A DNA stretch of 64,000 bases from assembly GCF_016587355.1 (NCBI RefSeq), contig NZ_BNJF01000005.1, positions 1-64,000 of the forward strand, in the 5' to 3' direction. Below are positions 45,001-52,822 of this stretch, piece after piece; position 1 is the first letter of the stretch, and every line of letters begins with the position of its first letter. This stretch comes from Ktedonospora formicarum (lineage in GTDB: Bacteria; Chloroflexota; Ktedonobacteria; Ktedonobacterales; Ktedonobacteraceae). The notes under the pieces were generated by a model. It was not told where the DNA came from, made no database searches, and saw only the letters and a list, made by a program, of their open reading frames with translations. Made by a program: the position numbers and the translations under genes.

Positions 45001-46080
45001 ATGGACAATTCTTGCAAACCTATTCGCCATGCCGTGCGTTTCGGGCTTGCCGCCTGGCTGGCTCTCATCATGGTTATTCTTGCCGCCGCTGGCAGTGGTA
45101 CTCCTCAAGCGCACGCAGCTTGCACGATGCAAAATCCCATTGTCTCTCCTGGACAGGACCCCTCAATCTGGTATGCTAACGGCCTGTACTACCTTGTACA
45201 GTCAGATGGAACAAGTATCTGGATACGAGCGTCAACCAATCTTGGTGGCCTGGGCAGCGCCCAAAACACGCGCATCTGGACGGCACCAGCCGGGACCGAG
45301 TATAGCACCCAGGTCTGGGCACCAGAGCTTGAGAATCTGAATGGGCGTTGGATCATCTACTTCGCCGCCGCTCGCGACATGGGTAGTTTCGATGCAACGA
45401 ACAATACCCATCGTATCTATGCAATTACCGCCAATAGCGGCAATCCGCTGGGTTCCTGGTCCTTCTTCGGACGCGTACAGGACCCCACCAATGAGTGGGC
45501 CATTGATCCAACAGTTTTCTACTATAACAACAACTGGTATCTGCTCTGGTCCGGAACGCCTCCCGGCAATGGAGGAAACGCGCCTCAGCAGATCTACATC
45601 GCCCATATGAGCGACCCCTTGCACGTCGACGAGCCATACCGCAAGCTCATTGCCAATCCCGATCAGAGCTGGGAGATCTCAGTTCAGGCTATTGAAGAGG
45701 GGCCCGAGGCATTTATCGGCCCCAACAATACTCTGACTATCGTCTACAGTGCGAATGCAAGCTGGACCTCGTCGTACAATCTGGGTGAGCTCGTCTATCA
45801 TGGGGGAGACATGGGCTACTATGCCTCTTATACCAAGATTGGGCCGGTCTTCAGCTCAGGTGGTGGAGTCTATGGACCTGGGCACAACTCATTGCCTGTG
45901 CCAGGACCAAACGGCAAAAACTGGCTGGTCTACCATGCTAAGTCCTCCGCCAGCGATGGCTGGGATGATCGCAAAATCTTTGCTCAGCCGCAGACCTGGA
46001 ATAGCGATGGAACGCCAACCTTTGGCGGTGGGCCAAAGGGTTATACATCCTTCGATGAAACCACCCAACAACCCTGCTAG
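45001..46080 (+). CDS. Secreted arabinan endo-1,5-alpha-L-arabinanase, GH43
   Basis: 359 residues with an AAAGGAG ribosome-binding site. A Sec signal peptide (basic start, hydrophobic LAAWLALIMVILAAAG, cleavage after AHA) precedes a five-bladed propeller. Catalytic set: base D53 (GQDPSIWY), pKa modulator D169 (WAIDPTVFY) and acid E233 (EEGPEAFIG). Inverting hydrolysis of the arabinan backbone outside the cell would feed arabino-oligosaccharides to the ABC transporter and the GH51 enzyme at 33-38 kb. Exo-acting GH43 activity cannot be excluded. Confidence 0.9.
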   Translation: MDNSCKPIRHAVRFGLAAWLALIMVILAAAGSGTPQAHAACTMQNPIVSPGQDPSIWYANGLYYLVQSDGTSIWIRASTNLGGLGSAQNTRIWTAPAGTEYSTQVWAPELENLNGRWIIYFAAARDMGSFDATNNTHRIYAITANSGNPLGSWSFFGRVQDPTNEWAIDPTVFYYNNNWYLLWSGTPPGNGGNAPQQIYIAHMSDPLHVDEPYRKLIANPDQSWEISVQAIEEGPEAFIGPNNTLTIVYSANASWTSSYNLGELVYHGGDMGYYASYTKIGPVFSSGGGVYGPGHNSLPVPGPNGKNWLVYHAKSSASDGWDDRKIFAQPQTWNSDGTPTFGGGPKGYTSFDETTQQPC

Positions 46081-46140
46081 GCATATACCCTCTCATTGAA
46101 GAGTTGGCTCGCACCCTGGTCACATCCTCACGCTGCTGGA

Positions 46141-46170
46141 TAGCAGCGCGATATAGTTTTCGCGCTGCTA
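46141..46170 (+). terminator. Terminator after the arabinanase gene
   Basis: TAGCAGCGCGA (46141-46151) pairs perfectly with 46160-46170; 8-nt loop containing TTT. Confidence 0.65.
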
Positions 46171-46232
46171 CCCTCCGCCCTCTTTAAGCGTATAGATAGA
46201 GGCTTGCTATTTCTTCATTGAAAGGGATTTCC

Positions 46233-46721
46233 ATGCAATTGAATAATATCGTGCTCATCGTGGCGGGAACACTCACGGGCCTCGATGCCGGACTGCTCTA
46301 TGCCTTCAGCGTCGCGGTTGTGCCATCTCTTCGTGCCCTAAAAGGGACGCAGCATATTGCGGCAATGCAAACGATCAATGTCAAGATTCTTAATTCGGTC
46401 TTCTTTCTAGGTTTTTTCGGGCCAACTATATTGCTACCTGTTGCAGCATTTCTCTATTGGGGAACACCCCAGTTTGGCTGGCTTCTGGCTGCCGCGCTCC
46501 TTCATATCCTGGGAGCGAACGGCGTGACAGCCATGGGCAATATTCCCTTGAACAACCAGCTCGCCGAAATTGATATAGATCAGATCTCGGAAGAAGAGGC
46601 TGACAAAGTGAGAAAGGAATTTCAAGGACCAGGATCGCCCTGGATGCTCCTCCATACTATCCGCACTCTGGCTGCTATTGCGGCTACAGTGCTTGTCTTC
46701 GTTGCGTGCCTCTTAGGTTAA
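46233..46721 (+). CDS. DUF1772-type membrane protein
   Basis: 162 residues from ATG 46233 behind GAAAGGGA; a TTG five codons upstream is less likely. Four predicted transmembrane helices. GTLTGLDAGLLYAFSVAVVPSL, MQTINVKILNS and NIPLNNQLAEID (the conserved NVPLN-type loop) are typical of the DUF1772/anthrone-oxygenase-like family. It ends with a helix before LLG. Its function in bacteria is unclear. Confidence 0.85.
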   Translation: MQLNNIVLIVAGTLTGLDAGLLYAFSVAVVPSLRALKGTQHIAAMQTINVKILNSVFFLGFFGPTILLPVAAFLYWGTPQFGWLLAAALLHILGANGVTAMGNIPLNNQLAEIDIDQISEEEADKVRKEFQGPGSPWMLLHTIRTLAAIAATVLVFVACLLG

Positions 46722-46841
46722 GCGCGCTCATCTGGGCACTCTACAGCAGAATATTCCAATTCTGCTTGAGACCTATCGCTAACAAGCAAACGGAATCCCT
46801 CGCGCTCGCATCTGATCCCCTCTGCTGCTTGTGCTCGTTTC

Positions 46842-46871
46842 TTGCAATAGAAGACAAAACGCTGCTATAAT
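46842..46871 (+). promoter_or_regulatory. Promoter of the large kinase gene
   Basis: TTGCAA (46842-46847), 18 bp, TATAAT (46866-46871). Confidence 0.6.
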
Positions 46872-46934
46872 GGCTCTGCCCAATTGGGCAACGCATGCGT
46901 CATATATCGATACCAACGATTGAGGGAGGCAAAC

Positions 46935-49697
46935 GTGATCAACCCTGGAGGGCAGCAACAGTTAGGCAACTATCACATCATACGTCGCCTGGGTACGGGG
47001 GGGTTCGCGGATGTCTACCTCGGTGAACATGTCCACCTGGGCAGGCTCGCGGCAATCAAAGTCTTACGCTCACGCGACTCACATCATGGCTTCCTCACTG
47101 AGGCCAAGCGTGTAGCAGCCCTACGCCACCCGCACATCATCTCTATCCTCGACTTCGGTTTGGAAGACGAGTTCCCTTACCTCGTCATGGATTATGCTCC
47201 ACAGGGCACGCTACGCGAGCGCCATCCACGTGGACAAACGGTTCCCTTACCCACCATCGTCAATTATGTACGCGATATCGCATCCGGCTTGCAATACGCT
47301 CATCAGCAGAAGATCATTCATCGCGATGTCAAGCCAGAGAATATCTTGCTGGGCGCGAATGGGGAGACGCTACTGGGTGATTTTGGCATCGCGATCATCG
47401 CGCACCGTATGGAGACAATGACCCCACAGACTGCTCAGGGCACATACACCTATATGGCACCCGAACAGGCTCAGGGACATGCCACGCCCGAAAGCGACCA
47501 ATACTCGCTGGCGGTTGTTGTCTACGAATGGCTTTGTGGCTATCCCCCTTTCTTTGGAGGCTCAATAGTTGATATCGCGGTAGGGCACGCCAAAGAGCCA
47601 CCTCCTTCCCTCAGTCAGCGCCAACTTGGCATACCTTCCTCCATCGAGCATATAGTCTTCAAGGCACTCGCGAAGACACCACAGGAGCGCTATTCTAGCG
47701 TTCAGGAATTCTCCGATGCTCTGGAGGAGACGCTCAAAACGTACAAACAGCCAACCGAAGTTGTGCCACCGCCTGCCACACCGCGCGTGGTTCCTGCTCC
47801 CCCTACACCTGTCGTCAATCCACCTGCCCACACTCCGGTAATGCCCAGTCCGGCACCTGTCATACATACAACTGGCGAGCAGAGTAAACGTCTTCAGGAC
47901 TACTTCTCGCAGCCTGCCGAGATTATCCAACTGGCCTTGATCGCTGAGAAGAAGGCCGACTGGCAGAAGCAACAGAACAATAGCGGCAATACTGGTCAGG
48001 GGAGTACCCTTGATGCCGATACCTGGTACCATAGCGGCCTGATGGCCCGCGCGCAAGGCGATATGTATGGAGCTATTCTCTGTTGGCAGCAGGGCTTAAA
48101 GATCGACGCTACCTATAATAATGGCGTCCTTATTAAACTCATCAGAGAAGAACTTCGTCAGCTTCAGCCCTCCCACCTTAAATTGCTCGCAGGCCGTGTT
48201 GAGCAAGCGAAACTGAGTAGTAAGCTTGATGAGGAAATTCGCTTGCTTGAGGATATGCAGACCCTCGCTCCCCAGGACCAGTCCACCTCCGAACAACTCT
48301 TCCGCGCTCGCCAGGACAAAGAATATAACTGGATGTATGAGAAGGCGCGTAAATTCCTGGCATCCGGTGATGTCGTGCTAGCAATCGAGCAAGTCAGCGT
48401 TCTACAATCCCTCGCGCCCGACTTCCGTGGTCTGACTGAGATCCGAGAGCAACTGATGCTTTCTATCGGACGCTCTGCGGATGCCGCTCTGGCAAATAGA
48501 GACCTTGTGCTCAGCAAACAACAGATCATACATATGCGCCGCGTCTTACCTCAGGATGAACGCCTGCGAAGGCTTGAGAAGCGCTGGTCCCAGGCAATCT
48601 TCCACAACGCAGACCAGGCTATCATGGGCAACGAACCAATTTCCGCCCTCACTCTCATTGAATCACTCCGGGAGATCACCCCGAACTATCCAAACATAGG
48701 CACACTACGCCAACGTGCATACAATCGAGCCTGTGAAGTTACCAGACGCTCTATCAAAGAGAATGACTTCGCGGACGCCCGTAATCGTCTCAATGAAATC
48801 GCGCAACATTTTGCCGCCCCTGAACAAGCTCAATATGACCATGCTGTTATCGCCGCACAGCAAGCAGCGTACAATAACCAGATCGCCTCTAAAGGTGGGA
48901 GCACCGCACGCAATCAGGCCACGCCTAACGAGGTGCAGTTGATGACCTATTCACAGCTCAAAGACTGGCTACCACAAATGGAGCGTCAGCATATTGCGAG
49001 CGAACAAAAGAAGCTCTTCCTGCAAGGCGAGCAGGCGCAAAATGCAGGTAAGTTTGCCGAAGCCAGGAATATCTTCGAACAGCTACGCCAGCAAAAGCCA
49101 ACTCTCCCTTCGGACCCAAGGCAATTTATCATGGACGACCAATTCTATGCCGCCGTTGATAAACATATTAAAGATCTCACTACTCGCCAGGCACGGGCAG
49201 CCGAAAAGGCCCGTGATTGGCAGCAGGCTCATGCGTATTGGCAACAGGCCATCGATCAGGATAAAAACAATCGTGTGGCGCGTAATGCGCTCACCATCGT
49301 CGAACAGAACCAACGCTATACGCCAGTGTATCAGCAGGCTAAGCAACTCGTCGCTCAAAAGCAGTTCGAACAGGCGCGCCCATTGCTAAAGGATGTCTGG
49401 AGCAATGCCCGCCAGTTTGGAGACCCCGATCACCTTGCCTCCGAGACCGAGATGTACAGCCCATTATCCAGAAAGAGTGGTACAACTATTGTCACCGTCA
49501 TTGCCCTCACAGGCGCACTCACAGGGCTGTTCACGCACCTTTTCTGGCTAGGGCTAGTTCTCGCGCTCATCATAGCCTCTATCTGTTGCGTCATCATGCT
49601 CATAAATCACCGGGGTCAGCCACGCACCATTGTTATCCTTGCCTTATTAGGCTGCTTCCTTGCGGCCCTCCTTATGCTACCCATCATTGGATCTTAA
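46935..49697 (+). CDS. Ser/Thr protein kinase with TPR-like region and C-terminal membrane helices
   Basis: 920 residues from GTG 46935 behind GGGAGG. Kinase domain at about 13-275: LGTGGFADVYLG, AAIKVL (K42), IIHRDVKPENIL (D132), LLGDFGIAII (D150) and APEQAQGH. A Pro-rich linker (about 280-320) is followed by ~550 residues of alpha-helical, TPR-like repeats (WYHSGLMARAQGDMYGAILCWQQGL and similar; DWQQAHAYWQQAIDQDKNN). Three predicted transmembrane helices end the protein. It probably phosphorylates partners held by the repeat region at the membrane. Substrates unknown. It is a stand-alone gene with its own promoter and terminator. Confidence 0.9.
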   Translation: MINPGGQQQLGNYHIIRRLGTGGFADVYLGEHVHLGRLAAIKVLRSRDSHHGFLTEAKRVAALRHPHIISILDFGLEDEFPYLVMDYAPQGTLRERHPRGQTVPLPTIVNYVRDIASGLQYAHQQKIIHRDVKPENILLGANGETLLGDFGIAIIAHRMETMTPQTAQGTYTYMAPEQAQGHATPESDQYSLAVVVYEWLCGYPPFFGGSIVDIAVGHAKEPPPSLSQRQLGIPSSIEHIVFKALAKTPQERYSSVQEFSDALEETLKTYKQPTEVVPPPATPRVVPAPPTPVVNPPAHTPVMPSPAPVIHTTGEQSKRLQDYFSQPAEIIQLALIAEKKADWQKQQNNSGNTGQGSTLDADTWYHSGLMARAQGDMYGAILCWQQGLKIDATYNNGVLIKLIREELRQLQPSHLKLLAGRVEQAKLSSKLDEEIRLLEDMQTLAPQDQSTSEQLFRARQDKEYNWMYEKARKFLASGDVVLAIEQVSVLQSLAPDFRGLTEIREQLMLSIGRSADAALANRDLVLSKQQIIHMRRVLPQDERLRRLEKRWSQAIFHNADQAIMGNEPISALTLIESLREITPNYPNIGTLRQRAYNRACEVTRRSIKENDFADARNRLNEIAQHFAAPEQAQYDHAVIAAQQAAYNNQIASKGGSTARNQATPNEVQLMTYSQLKDWLPQMERQHIASEQKKLFLQGEQAQNAGKFAEARNIFEQLRQQKPTLPSDPRQFIMDDQFYAAVDKHIKDLTTRQARAAEKARDWQQAHAYWQQAIDQDKNNRVARNALTIVEQNQRYTPVYQQAKQLVAQKQFEQARPLLKDVWSNARQFGDPDHLASETEMYSPLSRKSGTTIVTVIALTGALTGLFTHLFWLGLVLALIIASICCVIMLINHRGQPRTIVILALLGCFLAALLMLPIIGS

Positions 49698-49737
49698 AGC
49701 GTATGCAATACGCTGGACACTGCTATAAGAAAATTAT

Positions 49738-49780
49738 AAAGAGACAGCTACGAAGAAGATAATTCGTAAGCTGTCTCTTT
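49738..49780. terminator. Bidirectional terminator between kinase and isochorismatase genes
   Basis: AAAGAGACAGC-TACGAA pairs with TTCGTA-AGCTGTCTCTTT with one bulge. A on one side and T on the other make it work for both converging genes. Confidence 0.85.
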
Positions 49781-49790
49781 ATTTCGCCTC

Positions 49791-50324
49791 TTAAAAGACG
49801 ATCTGTAGCTCTTCTTCCACTGTCACAAACCAGTCTCCAAGCAAGGAATTGTGGTGTGCGATAATTTGAGGAGCCGCAAGTTCTTCCCTCGTCCATGTGC
49901 TATGTGCATCTTTGACAAGAGTAACGTCATAATCCTTATCAGACGCTTCCCGGCAGGTAGTATCTACACACAACTCCGTCTGTATTCCTGCTATAACAAG
50001 CTTTTTTATACGATGGGTGCTCAAATACTCATCGAGTGTAGTCTGATAGAAGGTGGAAGGCATTTGCTTCTGAATAATGATATCCTGTGGGCCAGGTACA
50101 AGGATGGGGTGTAGTTGCCAGCCAGGACTACCCATTTCGAGAGGGTGCCCTTTGCGTGGGCGTCCCTGTTGAACGTAGATGATTGGGACCTCAGCCCGGT
50201 GCGCCTTCTCCTGAAGGCTGCCTATTTTCTCCAGAAGTAGCTCGCCTTGATACACCGGGTTCTCAGGTGAAAACATGTACATTTGAATATCGATCACAAT
50301 CAGCGCGGTGTTTGTCTTTTCCAT
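49791..50324 (-). CDS. Isochorismatase-like cysteine hydrolase
   Basis: 177 residues. Catalytic triad of the family: Asp in ALIVIDIQMYMF, Lys in IIIQKQMPSTFYQTTLDEYL and Cys in VIAGIQTELCVDTTCREA, with a cis-peptide region at IAGIQTE. It hydrolyses C-N or ether bonds of small amides or isochorismate-like substrates; nicotinamidase relatives share the fold. The substrate is not deducible. It converges on the kinase gene. Confidence 0.9.
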   Translation of the reverse strand: MEKTNTALIVIDIQMYMFSPENPVYQGELLLEKIGSLQEKAHRAEVPIIYVQQGRPRKGHPLEMGSPGWQLHPILVPGPQDIIIQKQMPSTFYQTTLDEYLSTHRIKKLVIAGIQTELCVDTTCREASDKDYDVTLVKDAHSTWTREELAAPQIIAHHNSLLGDWFVTVEEELQIVF

Positions 50325-50364
50325 TGCTAGCTCTCCATCCTACCTTTTTGCTAAAGAGAGTATA

Positions 50365-51990
50365 TCATCTAACTCCCCCTATATACTCATCCTGAGTACT
50401 CTTGATGAAAAGTCCATCAAGATAGGTTCGCAGACTGCTCAGGTCTTGCGCAGAACCACGATAAGCGATATGCCCGTCGGGACGGACGAGAAAGAGCGTT
50501 GGTGCTTCTACTTCATATGCTTCTTGCAGGCTCACATTCCCCTTCGACACAGTATGCAGTTGAATTGGCATAGCATAGGCCTCGATGAGTGACCGCGTGC
50601 TGGCTTCCATCTCTTGCAAGTGTATATCTGTCGTATCGGCCCTACTTCCAGCGAAAAGGAGGAGATGATGATCCATGTCCGTGAACAAACTAAAAACGCT
50701 TTTCCCAGCGTTGGCTCCTACTTCAAAGTAACCATAGGGCGCGCGGTCACCCGCTCGCGATCCTTCTTTCCCTGATTCAGTCGGCGCGACAGCCGGGCTG
50801 GTTCGATAGCTAGTCCAAAGCTGAGAAACGAGCCAGAAGGCGCGCTGCCTAAGCGGGGCAAAACTTGTGACCAAACGGAAGAGTAAAGGAATTCCAAACA
50901 TCTTGAGCTGCTGCACAAACGGCTGCGACATTGCCTGCACTTGGAAAGCTTTATCCGAGCCATTTAAAATGGCGCGGGCAAAGGGCATACGTTCGGCTTC
51001 GTAGGAATCAAGAAGCTCTGGCTGGGCTTGGCCCTTGATTACAAGCGCCAATTTCCAGGCTAGATTATAGGCATCGCCAACCCCCGTGTTCATCCCCTGC
51101 CCACCCGCTGGACTATGGATATGAGCGGCATCTCCAACGAGGAAGACATGCCCAACTCGGAAGCGCTCACACATTCGATGGTGGGTACGGTACACCGAAA
51201 TCCAACGAGCTTTGGTAATCTGGATGGTTCGGTCTCGGTAGGTGTCGAATACCTGTTGCACCTCGTCAACCGTGATAGCATCTCTATCTTTCCATTCCAG
51301 AGGGAGTACGCCAACAGCGCGGAAGCGTCGCTTTCCAGGCATTGGGAAGAAAGCGAGAAAACCCAGAGGCATGAAACCAATAGAAGCCTCACTATCTTCC
51401 AGATTTCCCTCCAGGTCAACATCTGCCAGGAAAAGGGCCTGCTTGTACGTCTCTCCTTCAAATCCCAGGGCGAGTGTGTGCCGTACAGGGCTGTGCGCAC
51501 CATCCGCGCCAATGATCCATCTAGCCTCGATGGTTTCCTGGCTGCCATCGGCACACCGAATGGTAGCCTGTGTACTCGTTGCTGCCTGCTCCATGTTCAA
51601 TAGTTCGGTGTTCCACTCGACTCGAACTTCGGTCTGGTCAAGACCCTGAATCAGAAGATGCTCGGTCTGGTCCTGGGTGTAGATCAGCGGGAATGGATAA
51701 GGTGTGCGCGCACTTTCACCTTCAAAACTAAGCACTCTTGCGCTTTTGCCCTCATTGAGAACTCGAAGTGCGTTTAACTTCTGACCCTCCTTAACTGCCT
51801 GGTCTGCAAGGCCGAGTTTTCCCAGCAGTTCCAGCGTCTTCGCATGCATTACAATAGCGCGAGTCTCCTCTGTAGGGCTGTCTTTCTTGTCCACTATTCT
51901 CACACGTACACCATTACGAGCTAGCAAGTTCGCAGCCATCAGACCTGTGGGACCTGCGCCAATCACCAGGACATCTGTCGTTGTTGCCAT
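50365..51990 (-). CDS. FAD-dependent aromatic-ring monooxygenase
   Basis: 541 residues. Rossmann GxGxxG motif VLVIGAGPTGLMAANLLARNG at the N-terminus, DG motif RWIIGADGAHSPVRH (about 155-170) and FAD-ribityl motif VFLVGDAAHIHSPAGGQGMNTGVGDA (about 275-300). A thioredoxin-like C-terminal domain (about 425-541) is as in phenol hydroxylase/PgaE/MhpA relatives. It hydroxylates an aromatic substrate with NAD(P)H and O2. The TetR gene lies 28 bp upstream on the same strand, so expression is probably derepressed by the substrate. Confidence 0.92.
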   Translation of the reverse strand: MATTTDVLVIGAGPTGLMAANLLARNGVRVRIVDKKDSPTEETRAIVMHAKTLELLGKLGLADQAVKEGQKLNALRVLNEGKSARVLSFEGESARTPYPFPLIYTQDQTEHLLIQGLDQTEVRVEWNTELLNMEQAATSTQATIRCADGSQETIEARWIIGADGAHSPVRHTLALGFEGETYKQALFLADVDLEGNLEDSEASIGFMPLGFLAFFPMPGKRRFRAVGVLPLEWKDRDAITVDEVQQVFDTYRDRTIQITKARWISVYRTHHRMCERFRVGHVFLVGDAAHIHSPAGGQGMNTGVGDAYNLAWKLALVIKGQAQPELLDSYEAERMPFARAILNGSDKAFQVQAMSQPFVQQLKMFGIPLLFRLVTSFAPLRQRAFWLVSQLWTSYRTSPAVAPTESGKEGSRAGDRAPYGYFEVGANAGKSVFSLFTDMDHHLLLFAGSRADTTDIHLQEMEASTRSLIEAYAMPIQLHTVSKGNVSLQEAYEVEAPTLFLVRPDGHIAYRGSAQDLSSLRTYLDGLFIKSTQDEYIGGVR

Positions 51991-52018
51991 TGCTCATTCC
52001 TTTCGAGCTCTTACCTCT

Positions 52019-52651
52019 CTAGACTAGAATTGCCTTCATAAACATATTGACTATCTCTTTGAGCTTCTCGATGTCTGGTGGCTGCGGTTCTGGTCGAAGT
52101 AAGCCATCAAACAAGACATAGCTCAAAATCGGACCAATAAGCATACGCGACATAATTTTTGTATCACCCTGCTGGATCGCGACTCCATTCGCTCGTGCTC
52201 GCTCAAGCATCAGGGAAACTTCCAGAGTGGCGCGTTCTGGAATAGTTGAGCGCAAAGTCTCTGTAAGTTGAGGAAAACGGTGGGAGTCGGCAATAATCGC
52301 ACGCAAAATCGCCAGTTCCTTTGACCGCATAATACTATCAATAACTTTTTGCGCCAGCATAAGTATGGTACCGTGTAGCTCTTCTGAAGTACGTGGCCTC
52401 GCCCCTTGTATAAAGTCGAGCACGCGTGTTCTAGGATGCTCGATGGTGAACCTGCGCACAACGTCGACAAAGAGCTCCTCCTTGCCTGGGTAATAAGCAT
52501 AGAGAGTGCGCTTGGAAACACCCGCTTCCCTGGCAAGGGTATCTGTACTCGCAGCCGCGAAGCCTTCGCGCAGGAATACGTGTCTTGCACCTTCTAATAT
52601 TTGTTCGCGTTTGGCTCGACTTCGTGCTCCCTCCTCCAATGTTTCCTCCAT
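52019..52651 (-). CDS. TetR-family regulator of the monooxygenase operon
   Basis: 210 residues. Helix-turn-helix: KREQILEGARHVFLREGFA and TDTLAREAGVSKRTLYAYYPGKEELFVDVV (about 13-62). The C-terminal domain is of the AcrR/TetR_C type. First gene of the operon with the FAD monooxygenase; probably autoregulated through GTACCGTAC at 52683-52691. Confidence 0.88.
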   Translation of the reverse strand: MEETLEEGARSRAKREQILEGARHVFLREGFAAASTDTLAREAGVSKRTLYAYYPGKEELFVDVVRRFTIEHPRTRVLDFIQGARPRTSEELHGTILMLAQKVIDSIMRSKELAILRAIIADSHRFPQLTETLRSTIPERATLEVSLMLERARANGVAIQQGDTKIMSRMLIGPILSYVLFDGLLRPEPQPPDIEKLKEIVNMFMKAILV

Positions 52652-52682
52652 ATATCACCTCGCAACAAAAGTAAACTAAACC

Positions 52683-52691
52683 GTACCGTAC
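52683..52691. promoter_or_regulatory. Candidate TetR operator
   Basis: GTACCGTAC, with ACCGTACCGTACC around it, 32 bp before the TetR start. A short imperfect palindrome, so only a candidate. Confidence 0.35.
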
Positions 52692-52822
52692 CTATATAGA
52701 AACTATAGCTCGATTAATCGGTATTGTCAAGAGAAGTTGTTATGAATGTTGCGTGTAGGAGCTGTACGTTGTACTCTGTGGGGGTAACGATTGTTTGGTT
52801 GGATTAAGAAGGAGTCTGCTCC

